Source: Simplicispira psychrophila DSM 11588 (GTDB lineage Bacteria > Pseudomonadota > Gammaproteobacteria > Burkholderiales > Burkholderiaceae_C). From it: a stretch of DNA of 64,000 nucleotides. Position numbers and translations under genes: made by a program. Below the pieces are notes generated by a model that worked only from the letters and a program-made list of their open reading frames with translations, had not been told where the DNA came from and made no database searches. The stretch spans positions 1-64,000 of the forward strand of contig NZ_JHYS01000017.1 in NCBI RefSeq assembly GCF_000688255.1, given 5' to 3'. Of this stretch, positions 18,800-28,301 are shown piece by piece; the first letter of the stretch is position 1, and each line of letters begins with the position of its first letter.

Positions 18800-18850
18800 C
18801 AAAATTAATAGCTGCTAGCGCACGTATTTAAAGGGCTAGAGGCCAAAAAA
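18800..18850 (+). repeat. Dispersed intergenic repeat, copy 4
   Basis: It reads AATAGCTGCTAGCGCACGTATTTAAAGGGCTAGAGGCC, the fullest form of the family in this window, with complementary CTAGCGC and GGGCTAG cores. Confidence 0.78.
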
Positions 18851-18876
18851 CACCGGATAGGAGCGGTGCAGGCCGT

Positions 18877-18922
18877 GGGGTCGGATCACGATTTTGCGCA
18901 GCGAAACTCGTGCTCTGACCTC
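18877..18922 (+). repeat. Large REP-like imperfect palindrome
   Basis: Arms GGGGTCGGATCACGA (18877-18891) and TCGTGCTCTGACCTC (18908-18922) pair with few mismatches around a 16-base loop. It resembles mobile REP-type hairpins; no REP transposase is in the window. Confidence 0.6.
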
Positions 18923-19016
18923 ATGGCCGGGATATTGGGCGCGGCGTTTGTAGGCAGACTGCTGCACCTTGTCTGAGGCACGCCGCTAATCAGGCAAAAA
19001 CAGCATAAATTTGCAC

Positions 19017-19042
19017 CGTAGGTTGGGTTGTACGCAACCCAA
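19017..19042 (-). repeat. TTGGGTTG hairpin repeat, right copy
   Basis: CGTAGGTTGGGTTG followed by TACGCAACCCAAC. It is inverted relative to the left copy at 18762-18787, giving 14-base exact inverted ends about 230 bases apart. Confidence 0.7.
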
Positions 19043-19069
19043 CTGGCTGCGGCAATGGTCACTCAGTAT

Positions 19070-19099
19070 GAAAGCGATCGAAAGCGATCGAAAGCGACT
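19070..19099 (+). repeat. Three tandem copies of a 10-base unit
   Basis: GAAAGCGATC occurs twice, followed by GAAAGCGACT, leading into the antitoxin-tail fragment. Confidence 0.8.
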
Positions 19100-19126
19100 G
19101 TTGAGCGATGCCGGGTTGTTGGACTT
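19094..19126 (+). pseudogene. Fragment of an antitoxin C-terminus
   Basis: GCGACTGTTGAGCGATGCCG and the next ten bases match the end of the chimeric antitoxin gene (18737-18766) at 27 of 30 positions and would encode a RLLSDAGLLD-like tail. No start or upstream coding sequence accompanies it. Confidence 0.55.
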
Positions 19127-19251
19127 ATATCGGTATCAGCAGTAGTCTGTGGGGCTGGCTATAGATGCCAGTGGTGCGCAACATAAATGTTGAGTCAAAT
19201 CCGATCAATGCGGGCAATTAAAGTTGGTTTTATTAACTAAGATTTAAATAT

Positions 19252-20301
19252 ATGAAATATTATTCGGGTAAAGAAATTGGGAAGAAAGTAGTTGAAATAG
19301 AACCGAATCACATAATGGTTGCATATTTGGGGGCTGATTGGGAAGAATTTGTACCTAAAATTAAAAAAGTGGATCGTTTGATTGTGCAGCCGAACCCGCC
19401 AACCAACCCCAGAGCTATTGAAGATATTGTGGCAATTATTGGGTGGGAAAAAATTCAATTTCTTGATAATTTACATGCAAAAGTTTATCTTAATCTGAAT
19501 GCAGATAATGAAAGTGGAAAGGCAATTGCGGGCAGCCCGAACTTGACTGCTAATGGATTGGGAGGCAGTGGATTATATGAAGCTGCCGTGCAGTTTGATT
19601 TCACTAAAAATCAAGATGGAACGTCGCATGAAGTAGTTGAGTCTTTTAGGGAAGTATGGGAGAAAGCATGTGTTACATACGGTACTGAAGAAAGCAAGAA
19701 AGCCAGATTAGAAAAGCTACGAAAAGATTCAATAAAATATTCGGAGATAGCGTTGTTTGGCAAAGAAAATAGCAATCGCAATGTTTCCGAGTATAAAGAA
19801 TGGGATTCTAGTTTTTGGCCTATGTTTTGGAATGAAATTAGAAATATTGAATATGAAGAAGAAGTTCAAGACTTAAACGATAGAGGTTTGATTGCGGCAT
19901 CATGTTGCGTATCCAATGAAGATCAAATAGTCCGCGATAATTTGCAAAATAGATGGGTGCTACACTGGGGAATTACTAAAATAAATAGGCCTCGCCAGCG
20001 TGCAAAAATTGAATGGATTCGTGTCAATCACATATATAAAAACGGAAGCGCTGAAGCCGAATATCCATATAAAGCAATATTAATTCAAGATAATAATTTA
20101 ACTGAGGAGCCTCCGTTTTTGCTTGATGCAAAAACGGAGGAGGCAATTAAAAATATTCTTGCAAAAGAAGAATATAAATTATTCTGGGAGGATATTGATG
20201 AAACAGGATGGAAAACACAGCAGGTTAATGATTTGATGCCGTCTTGGCTTGCCGACGTGATTCAAGAATACGGCCGTCTTATCAATCAAACAACCCCTTA
20301 G
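19252..20301 (+). CDS. PLD-superfamily nuclease-like protein, horizontally acquired
   Basis: The protein has 349 residues. A single phospholipase D-type motif is seen: H75 and K77 in NLHAKVYL, then GSPNLT (94-99) and a following Glu110. This arrangement is found in dimeric PLD-fold nucleases and some restriction enzymes. The C-terminal 200 residues (from about 155) are rich in Lys, Trp and Glu and not recognised. The gene is strongly AT-rich with AT-ending codons, unlike every neighbour, so recent transfer is likely. It lies beside toxin-antitoxin genes and ends 20 bases inside the convergent SRAP gene. A defence role is possible; no methyltransferase is adjacent. Confidence 0.72.
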   Translation: MKYYSGKEIGKKVVEIEPNHIMVAYLGADWEEFVPKIKKVDRLIVQPNPPTNPRAIEDIVAIIGWEKIQFLDNLHAKVYLNLNADNESGKAIAGSPNLTANGLGGSGLYEAAVQFDFTKNQDGTSHEVVESFREVWEKACVTYGTEESKKARLEKLRKDSIKYSEIALFGKENSNRNVSEYKEWDSSFWPMFWNEIRNIEYEEEVQDLNDRGLIAASCCVSNEDQIVRDNLQNRWVLHWGITKINRPRQRAKIEWIRVNHIYKNGSAEAEYPYKAILIQDNNLTEEPPFLLDAKTEEAIKNILAKEEYKLFWEDIDETGWKTQQVNDLMPSWLADVIQEYGRLINQTTP

Positions 20302-21022
20302 GCACCTTATCCGCCTTGTTCTCCACCGGATTAGCGGCCAGCCAATTAGACGGGTATTGGCGCATGAATTCTTTGGCTTTTTCCATACGTACGGTCAACC
20401 ACGCGCCGTAGGCCCCTTCGTTCAGGATCACCGGCATGCGTTTTTCGCTGCCGGGTTGTTGGTAGCGGCGCAGCAGGGCGTGGTTGTTGGCGTTCATGGT
20501 CAGCAGGGTGAAGCTGACGATGGTTTCGCCGTCCGCCCCGGTCCAGCTGGCCCACAGGCCGGCCGCGCCCATGGGCTGGCCGTCGATGCGCGAGATGCGC
20601 GTCGGCAGGGCTTTGCCGTCGCGGTAGTCGTCTTCAAAAAACGCCGCCATCGGCACGATGCAGCGCTGGCCATGGATCCAGGCGTCGTAAAAGGCGCGTG
20701 TGGTGGAAACGGTTTCGGCTTTGGCGTGGATCAGTTTGGGCGAGCGCAGTTTGGCGTCTGACGCGGATTTGACCCAGTGCGGCACCAAGCCCCATTGCGC
20801 GGCGACGACTTCGCGGGCGGGTGGGGTGGGGGCGGCGTCGGGTGTGGGCGCATCGGCTGCGCCCGGCTCTGTGGGCGCGACTGGCGCAGCGACCACGGCG
20901 CGGATGAAGTGGCCGATCTTGCGCGGCCACATGTGGCGCTCGTTGGCGTCGCTGGGCAGTTCGACGCCGAAGACCTCGCGGTAGGGGCTGGTGGGGGACA
21001 GGGTTTCGTAATGGGTGCTCAT
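20282..21022 (-). CDS. SRAP-family protein (YedK/HMCES-like) lacking the catalytic Cys2
   Basis: The protein has 246 residues. The SRAP fold is recognisable: WGLVPHW (77-83), HAKAETV (99-105), QRCIVPMAAFFE with Glu130, and KRMPVIL. SRAP proteins crosslink to abasic sites in single-stranded DNA through Cys2 exposed after Met removal. Here codon 2 is AGC (Ser), in MSTHYE, and the usual Asn of NARxET is His99. There is no alternative upstream Met-Cys start. Residues 46-70 are an Ala/Pro-rich insertion. It may bind DNA without crosslinking, or be decaying. Confidence 0.85.
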   Translation of the reverse strand: MSTHYETLSPTSPYREVFGVELPSDANERHMWPRKIGHFIRAVVAAPVAPTEPGAADAPTPDAAPTPPAREVVAAQWGLVPHWVKSASDAKLRSPKLIHAKAETVSTTRAFYDAWIHGQRCIVPMAAFFEDDYRDGKALPTRISRIDGQPMGAAGLWASWTGADGETIVSFTLLTMNANNHALLRRYQQPGSEKRMPVILNEGAYGAWLTVRMEKAKEFMRQYPSNWLAANPVENKADKVPKGLFD

Positions 21023-21058
21023 GGGCCGATGGTAACTGGGTGCGGGGCCGATTCAGTA

Positions 21059-21110
21059 TCAAATTGGCCTCTAGCCCTTATCCTGTATGCGCTATAAGCT
21101 ATGAAAAAAA
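21059..21110 (-). repeat. Dispersed intergenic repeat, copy 5
   Basis: AATTGGCCTCTAGCCCTTATCC then TGCGCTATAAGCTATGAAAAA, inverse to copy 4. It lies between the 5' end of the SRAP gene and the 3' end of the cyclase gene. Confidence 0.72.
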
Positions 21111-21152
21111 GAGTGAACTCGCCGGGCTGCTGGCGTGCTGACTTTCGAACTG

Positions 21153-22352
21153 TCACTCAGGAATGGGCTGCGAGGCAGAAAAGCATTGCATCCCTGGCGC
21201 TGCGTCGGCGGGCCGGGGGTGGCATGCCGACGCGCACTCGTAGGAGACGATTTGGTTGCGGCCCTGTGCCTTGGCGTGGTAGAGCGCCTGGTCGGCCCGC
21301 TCCAGGGTGTTTTCAATCGCTTCCGCTGGTGTGGTGCCGCTGCTTTGTGCGGCCCAGCCGATGGAGACGGTGAGACGAATCAGCTCGCCCGGGGCGGGCA
21401 CGGTCAGTGCGGCGACGGCGTTGCGTACCCGTTCCAGCAGCTGCGCGGCATCGGCGCTGTCGGTGTCGCGCAACATCAATACAAATTCTTCACCACCCCA
21501 GCGGGCCACCACGTCGCTGCTGCGCAAGCTGCCTTGCACGGCGCGGGCGAAGGCGCACAGCACCTGGTCGCCAACGGCATGGCCATGGGTGTCGTTGATG
21601 CGCTTAAAGTGATCGATGTCGAGCAGTGCCAGCAACAACGAGGGCGCAGTGCGTTGCAGCGCGGTTTCCATCAGTTGCGCCATGCGCCGGCGGTTGACCA
21701 GGCCGGTCAGGTCATCGTGCTCGGCCAAGTGGTGGATGCGTTGCAGGGCGTGGGTCAGATCCTGCTTTTGCCGTGACAGGCGCTGGCGTATGGCGTGCAG
21801 GCGCACGGAAACGAAGGCACTCACCGCCAGCAGCAGCAAGACCATGCCGGCATAGGCAAGCTCCAGTTCCGGCACATAGCCCGGCTCTTGGCGCGCCAGC
21901 ACGTTCATCAGCGCCAAGCCAAACACCAGCAGTGCAAACACGATGTTGACCATCATCTGGCGCGGCGAGGTGCCAAAAACGCCAAACATCAGGATCAGTG
22001 ACAGCACGATCAGGGCGATCCCGCGTGCCGGGCCGAGTAAAAAATAGGCGAAAGCATTGCACACCAGGGCATAGCGGATCTGCAGCTGTGTCAGCGCCGG
22101 ATCGTGCAGACGCCGTGTGCAGCCGCTGCGGATCAGCACTAAGGTGGCGATAAAACCTGTGCCCGTGGCCAGCGTCCACCACAGCGTCCAGTCGATGCGC
22201 ATGAGCCCGGCCTGGGCCAACAGGTTCATGATGGCGGCGCAGCACAGCATCACCAGCGAGGCAAAGCCGGCCATCATCATGCGGATGCGCTGGTGTCGGT
22301 CGGTGGTCAAAAAGCAGTCCATCAATGCCTTGCCGGGCTTGTCAGAGTCCAT
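21153..22352 (-). CDS. Membrane-bound diguanylate cyclase (GGDEF)
   Basis: The protein has 399 residues. Six or so hydrophobic segments occupy about residues 25-185, followed by a short coiled linker and a GGDEF domain starting near HDDLTGLVNRRR. The active-site motif is GGEEF, and RSSD lies exactly five residues before it, so the product-inhibition I-site is intact. It should make cyclic di-GMP from GTP at the inner membrane. The membrane part is of no recognised sensor family. ATG 22352 has AAAGGA upstream; a longer start at 22403 is less likely. Confidence 0.9.
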   Translation of the reverse strand: MDSDKPGKALMDCFLTTDRHQRIRMMMAGFASLVMLCCAAIMNLLAQAGLMRIDWTLWWTLATGTGFIATLVLIRSGCTRRLHDPALTQLQIRYALVCNAFAYFLLGPARGIALIVLSLILMFGVFGTSPRQMMVNIVFALLVFGLALMNVLARQEPGYVPELELAYAGMVLLLLAVSAFVSVRLHAIRQRLSRQKQDLTHALQRIHHLAEHDDLTGLVNRRRMAQLMETALQRTAPSLLLALLDIDHFKRINDTHGHAVGDQVLCAFARAVQGSLRSSDVVARWGGEEFVLMLRDTDSADAAQLLERVRNAVAALTVPAPGELIRLTVSIGWAAQSSGTTPAEAIENTLERADQALYHAKAQGRNQIVSYECASACHPRPADAAPGMQCFSASQPIPE

Positions 22353-22553
22353 GGTTGTCCTTTCTTGTGCAACAAAGTGTATTGAGATGCTTGCCTGGGG
22401 CAAGAGGCGAAACCCGCTGGCGTGCGCTGCAGCAACGGATGGCGGCGCACAAACACCTGAGGGCTGTCTCGTGGGCGACAGTCCCAGCAGAAAAATAGCA
22501 ATAAGTCACCCATTTTTTAGCCGTATTGCGCCTGCGCCAGTGGCCAGCGCACA

Positions 22554-23927
22554 ATGCCAGCCCTCCCTACCAGCAGCGAAAGCGGGGGTTTCTTGAACGC
22601 CAAACTGCAAAAACTGATCGACCAACTGACCGACGCCTTCTGGCTGGTGCCGACCGCCATGGTGCTGGGCGGCATTGCTTTGGCACTGGGCCTGCTGCAG
22701 GTCGAGCGTGCCGGCTTGCTGCCTGATCGGGTGCTGAGCGAATGGCTCTACAACGGCGGCGGCACCGGGGCGCGTACGTTGCTCGGTGCCATTGCCGCCT
22801 CATCGATCGGCGTGGCCAGCACGGTGTTTTCGATCACCATTGCCGCGCTCTCGCTGGCGGCGGCGCAAATGGGGCCGCGGCTGCTGCGCAACTTCACGCG
22901 CGACCGCGGTGTGCAGCTGTCGCTGGGGGCGTTTCTGGGCACGTTCTCGTATGCGCTGATGGTGCTGCGCAGCGTGCGCACGCAAGAAGAAGGCGCTTTT
23001 ACGCCCCACTTGGCGTTGAGCGTGGGCATTTTGCTGGCCTTTGGCTGCGTGGCGGTGCTGGTCTATTTTGTCGATCACATGGCCAACCGCATTAACGTCG
23101 ATACCGTGGTCGAGCTGGTCAGCCAGGACGTACACCAGGCGCTGGCCGCGCTCAAGACCGAGCAGCCCCAGCCACCGCTGCCGCCGGCGCGGTTGTGGCA
23201 GCACGGCGCACCGGTGCGGGACGGGCGTCGGGGTTACCTGCAGCACCTGGACGAAGACGCGCTGGCCGATTGGGCCGCTGCGCAGGGCACGGTGCTGCGC
23301 CTGCTGGTGCGGCGCGGTGACTACGTGTTTCCGGGCACACCGATCGCCGTGCTGTCGGTGCCAGTGGCCGGGGCCGAGGAGGCGATCCGTGCGGCCACGG
23401 CGCTGGGCGATACGCGTGGCAGCGCGGGCGATGCGGAATACGCCGTACGCCAGCTGGTCGAAGTGGCGGTGCGCGCGCTCTCGCCCGGCATCAACGACCC
23501 GCACACTGCAATGAGCGTGTTGCACCGCTTGGGTGCCGCGCTGTGCGACCTGGCCGGCAGCCAGCTGCCCCATGGTGTGTTGCTGCGCCAAGGGCAGGTG
23601 GCGCTGGTGGTGCCCAAGGTGTCGTACGCCAGCCTGTCCGACCTGATGTTCCACATGATTCGCCAGAACGCCCAGGGCACGCCGGCAGTGCTGATCCGCC
23701 TGCTGGATGTGCTGATTGCCGTGGCATCGTGTGAGCCGGAGGAGGCGCGCCGCCAGGTGCTGCTGGGCCACGCCGAGCGGGTGTGTATCGATGCCCGCCA
23801 CACGGTGCACAACCCGCTTGACTTGCACGACATCCTGGAGCGCCAGCGCACGCTGCAGGCGGTGCTGGAGCACGGCGTGCTGGCGGCCATTGGCGCGGTC
23901 GATGCTGCGGCCAGCGCCAGCCCTTGA
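22554..23927 (+). CDS. DUF2254 membrane protein
   Basis: The protein has 457 residues. Four hydrophobic segments lie in the first 190 residues (including VPTAMVLGGIALALGLL and SLAAAQMGPRLLRNF at the signature), followed by a soluble domain with SPGINDPHTAMSVLHRL, typical of DUF2254. Function is unknown. The start could be ATG 22554 or a TTG at 22593 behind a G-rich stretch. It lies 25 bases upstream of the antiporter gene and is probably co-transcribed, which hints at an ion-related role. Confidence 0.85.
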   Translation: MPALPTSSESGGFLNAKLQKLIDQLTDAFWLVPTAMVLGGIALALGLLQVERAGLLPDRVLSEWLYNGGGTGARTLLGAIAASSIGVASTVFSITIAALSLAAAQMGPRLLRNFTRDRGVQLSLGAFLGTFSYALMVLRSVRTQEEGAFTPHLALSVGILLAFGCVAVLVYFVDHMANRINVDTVVELVSQDVHQALAALKTEQPQPPLPPARLWQHGAPVRDGRRGYLQHLDEDALADWAAAQGTVLRLLVRRGDYVFPGTPIAVLSVPVAGAEEAIRAATALGDTRGSAGDAEYAVRQLVEVAVRALSPGINDPHTAMSVLHRLGAALCDLAGSQLPHGVLLRQGQVALVVPKVSYASLSDLMFHMIRQNAQGTPAVLIRLLDVLIAVASCEPEEARRQVLLGHAERVCIDARHTVHNPLDLHDILERQRTLQAVLEHGVLAAIGAVDAAASASP

Positions 23928-23952
23928 CCTCACTCCTTCCAATCATCTGCCC

Positions 23953-25203
<1,251 letters not shown>

Positions 25204-25285
25204 GACGGGCGCCAGCGCCCGCCCGTGGGCCGCGTGGCGGGGCGCGGCGAAAGCGCTGGTATGCGCGCTAAGACATCGATAAGAT

Positions 25286-25299
25286 AGTAATAAATTACT
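25286..25299 (+). promoter_or_regulatory. Perfect inverted repeat, candidate TetR operator
   Basis: AGTAATAAATTACT has 6-bp arms around AA. It lies 32 bases before the GTG start of the TetR-family gene in an AT-rich promoter stretch. Confidence 0.5.
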
Positions 25300-25330
25300 T
25301 ACTTTTATCGGGCTTGAAAGCGCTTACACC

Positions 25331-25951
25331 GTGACCACACTTCCCAAAAACCTGCCCGCCGACGCACGCCGCGCCGCCACCGTTGAAGCTGTCGTGGCAC
25401 TGGCGGCGACGCAAAACCCGAGCGACATCACCACCACCGCCATCGCCCAGCAGATGCAGTTGACGCAGGGCGCGCTGTTTCGCCACTTTGCCAATAAAGA
25501 CGCCATCTTGCTGGCAGTCATGGAGTGGGTGGCTGAGCGCTTGCTGGCGCGCATCGACCAAGCTGCTGCCAGTACCGCCTCGCCCCGCGCCGCGTTGCAG
25601 GCGGTGTTTCTAGCGCATGTTGGCTTTGTCGCGGCGCACCCTGGCGTGCCGCGCATCATCTTCAGCGAGCTGCAACGCGCTGGCGAAACGCCGCCCAAGC
25701 GCGCGGTGCAGACGCTGGTGGGTAGCTACGGCACACGCCTGCACCAACTCATCAGCCAAGGCCAGGCGCAGGGCGAATTGCGCGCTGATTTGGACGTGCA
25801 GGCCGCCGCCACCTTGTTCATCGGCACCGTGCAAGGGCTGGTGATGCAGTCGCTGATCACCGGCGACATGGCGCGTATGTGCGTCGATGCGCAGCGGGTG
25901 TTTGCCATTTACCAGCGTGGCATTGAAGCCGGGCAAGAAAGCACGCGATGA
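25331..25951 (+). CDS. TetR-family transcriptional regulator of the adjacent exporter
   Basis: The protein has 206 residues. The helix-turn-helix is at about residues 35-58 (ITTTAIAQQMQLTQGALFRHF) and is followed by a ligand-binding domain. The start is a GTG at 25331. The stop overlaps the HlyD-like gene (ATGA), so it heads the four-gene exporter operon and probably represses it in response to a substrate. Confidence 0.9.
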   Translation: MTTLPKNLPADARRAATVEAVVALAATQNPSDITTTAIAQQMQLTQGALFRHFANKDAILLAVMEWVAERLLARIDQAAASTASPRAALQAVFLAHVGFVAAHPGVPRIIFSELQRAGETPPKRAVQTLVGSYGTRLHQLISQGQAQGELRADLDVQAAATLFIGTVQGLVMQSLITGDMARMCVDAQRVFAIYQRGIEAGQESTR

Positions 25952-27099
25952 AAAAACTCCCCCTGCAAGGCCGCACACTGGCACTGTTGGCCGTCGTTCT
26001 GCCGTTGTTGGCGCTGTTTGTGTATGTGGTGCTGCGCTCGGGGCCACTGGCACCGGTAGCGGTCACGCTGGCGACGGTCGAGAGCAAAGCGTTGACGCCG
26101 GCGCTGTTTGGTGTCGGCACGGTGGGCACGCGCACCAGCACCAAGATTGGCCCGACGGTGGCGGGTCGCCTGCTGCGGCTGGATGTGGACGTGGGCGACC
26201 GCGTGCGCGCGGGCCAAGTGCTGGGCGCGATGGACCCGCTCGATTGGGGGGAGCGCCTGAGCGCCCAAAACGCTGCCCTGCAGCGTGTGCAAGCCAGCCT
26301 GCGCGAAGCCCAAGTGCGCCAAGCGCACGCACAAGTGCAGGCCACGCGCTATGCGCAGTTGCTGGCAGTGCAAGCCAGCACCCAAGAACTGGCTGCCACC
26401 AAACAACAAGAACTGCAAGTCGCCAACGCCGCCGTTGCCGCAGCCCAAGCCGAAGCCGCCCGCGTGCGCGCCGAACGGTCCGGCGTCACCGCCCAGCAGC
26501 GCCATTTGCGCCTGATCGCGCCGGCCGATGGCTTGGTGACGCAGCGTTTGGCCGACCCCGGCAGCACCGTCGTCGCCGGGCAAACCGTGGTCGAGATGGT
26601 CGATCCGGCCAGCTTGTGGATCAATGTGCGCTTAGACCAAATCAGTGCCCACGGCTTGGCGGCCGGCTTACCGGCGCAAGTGCTGCTGCGTTCGCGCGCT
26701 GGACAAACGCTGGCGGGGCGGGTGCTGCGCGTGGAACCCTTGGCCGACAGCGTGACTGAAGAAACGCTGGCCAAAGTCGTTTTTAACCAATTGCCCGAGC
26801 CACTGCCGCCGCTGGGCGAGCTGGCCGAAGTGACGATTGACTTGGCAACGCTGCCTGAGCAGCCGGTGCTGCCCAACGCCGCCGTGCAGCGCGTTGGTGG
26901 CCAGACCGGTGTCTGGCATTGGACGCAAGGCAAGCTGGAATTTGCTCCCGTCACCTTGGGCGTGGCCGACTTGAACGGCCATGTGCAAGTGCTCAAGGGC
27001 TTGAGCGTCGGCGACCAAGTGGTGGTCTATAGCGAAAAGCCACTCACCGCCCGCAGCCGCATCCACGTCGTCGAGCGCTTAACCAAGGTCGCGCCATGA
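25948..27099 (+). CDS. HlyD/MacA-type periplasmic adaptor
   Basis: The protein has 383 residues. An N-terminal membrane anchor (about 10-30) is followed by a split biotinyl-lipoyl domain (GRLLRLDVDVGDRVRAGQVL and RLIAPADGLVTQRL) flanking an Ala/Gln-rich coiled-coil hairpin (about 105-170), then beta-barrel and membrane-proximal domains. It bridges the inner-membrane ABC exporter to an outer-membrane channel. It overlaps both neighbours by four bases. The operon has no TolC of its own; the one at 35653 could serve. Confidence 0.92.
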   Translation: MKKLPLQGRTLALLAVVLPLLALFVYVVLRSGPLAPVAVTLATVESKALTPALFGVGTVGTRTSTKIGPTVAGRLLRLDVDVGDRVRAGQVLGAMDPLDWGERLSAQNAALQRVQASLREAQVRQAHAQVQATRYAQLLAVQASTQELAATKQQELQVANAAVAAAQAEAARVRAERSGVTAQQRHLRLIAPADGLVTQRLADPGSTVVAGQTVVEMVDPASLWINVRLDQISAHGLAAGLPAQVLLRSRAGQTLAGRVLRVEPLADSVTEETLAKVVFNQLPEPLPPLGELAEVTIDLATLPEQPVLPNAAVQRVGGQTGVWHWTQGKLEFAPVTLGVADLNGHVQVLKGLSVGDQVVVYSEKPLTARSRIHVVERLTKVAP

Positions 27100-28301
27100 T
27101 CAGCCTGTCTGGCCGCGACATCCTGCATTCGTGGGGCAAGTTTGTCTTTACCGGCATTGGCTTGGGGCTGCTGATTGGTGTCACGCTGACCATGGCCGGG
27201 GTCTATCGCGGCATGGTGGACGACGGCAAGGCGCTGCTGGACAACAGCCGCGCCGATATTTGGGTGGTGCAAAAAGACACGCTCGGGCCGTATGCCGAAT
27301 CGTCCAGCTTGCAAGACGATGTCTACCGCGGCATTTTGACCATGCCGGGCGTGGCGCAGGCGGCCAATGTCACCTACCTGACCACGCAGGTGCGCAAAGA
27401 AAGCCGCCAAGACGTGCGCGTCATGGTGGTCGGCATTGCGCCCAGCGCCACCGGTGTCACGCCCGGCTGGCCCCCGTATTTGATCGCCGGTCGCCAAGTC
27501 ACACGCGGCCACTACGAAGCGGTGGTGGACGTGGCGGCAGGCTTTGCCTTGGGCGAAAAACTGACCGTGCGGCGCAACCACTACACCGTGGTCGGCCTGA
27601 CGCGGCGCCTGGTGTCCTCCAGCGGCGACCCGATGGTGTTTATCCCGCTGAAAGACGCGCAAGAGGCGCAGTTTTTGAAGGACAACGACGCCATCTGGCA
27701 CAGCCGCCAGCGCACCGCCGCTAACCCGGCTTTCAACCGCGCCGGCGTCCCGGGACTGCTGGACGCGGTCATTGCCACGCAAAGCACCAATGCGTTTGTC
27801 AACGCGGTGTTGGTGACGGTACAACCGGGCCACGACCCGCACGAAGTCGCTACGGCCATTCAGCGCTGGAAGCGATTGACCGCCTACACCCGCCCGCAGA
27901 TGGAAGAGATTTTGATCAGCAAGCTGATCGCCACTTCGGCCAAGCAGATTGGGATGTTTTTAGCGATCTTGGCGGTGGTCAGCGCGGCGATTGTGGCCTT
28001 CATCATTTACTCGCTGACCATGGACAAAATCCGCGAGATTGCCGTGCTCAAGCTGATTGGCACGCGCAACCGGACTATCGCCGCGATGATCTTGCAGCAG
28101 GCGCTGGTACTGGGCGTCATCGGTTTTATCGTCGGCAAAATTTCTGCGACGTTTGCCGCGCCCATCTTTCCCAAATACGTGCTGCTGACACCGATGGACT
28201 CGATCGCCGGCTTTTTTGCCGTGCTCGGCATTTGCGTGATGGCCAGCTTGGTCGCCATCCGCATGGCGCTGCAAGTCGATCCAGCGGAGGCCATTGGGTG
28301 A
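27096..28301 (+). CDS. ABC exporter permease, MacB/FtsX (DevC) type
   Basis: The protein has 401 residues. There is one N-terminal membrane helix, a large periplasmic domain (about 45-285) and three C-terminal helices separated by the coupling segment REIAVLKLIGTRN, which is the FtsX-family contact to the ATPase. With the adaptor and the ATPase it forms a DevBCA/MacAB-like exporter of unknown substrate. Confidence 0.92.
   Translation: MISLSGRDILHSWGKFVFTGIGLGLLIGVTLTMAGVYRGMVDDGKALLDNSRADIWVVQKDTLGPYAESSSLQDDVYRGILTMPGVAQAANVTYLTTQVRKESRQDVRVMVVGIAPSATGVTPGWPPYLIAGRQVTRGHYEAVVDVAAGFALGEKLTVRRNHYTVVGLTRRLVSSSGDPMVFIPLKDAQEAQFLKDNDAIWHSRQRTAANPAFNRAGVPGLLDAVIATQSTNAFVNAVLVTVQPGHDPHEVATAIQRWKRLTAYTRPQMEEILISKLIATSAKQIGMFLAILAVVSAAIVAFIIYSLTMDKIREIAVLKLIGTRNRTIAAMILQQALVLGVIGFIVGKISATFAAPIFPKYVLLTPMDSIAGFFAVLGICVMASLVAIRMALQVDPAEAIG

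Larger units (their letters stand above)
18788..19251. other. Gene-free accessory interval with repeats and antitoxin debris
   Basis: No credible coding sequence is seen. The interval holds a dispersed repeat, a large palindrome, an inverted copy of the TTGGGTTG repeat, three tandem copies of a 10-base unit and a stray antitoxin tail. Base composition becomes AT-rich from about 19190, ahead of the nuclease gene. Confidence 0.75.

Noticed and set aside
17896-21110. Prophage or integrated plasmid
   Set aside because: No integrase, att duplication, tRNA target, capsid, tail or replication gene is present; the segment is better described as a small accessory island.
22800-23942. Minus-strand open frame of 380 codons opposite DUF2254
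   Set aside because: Composition (His, Gln, Arg) is typical of an antisense shadow in GC-rich DNA; the plus strand has a recognisable family.
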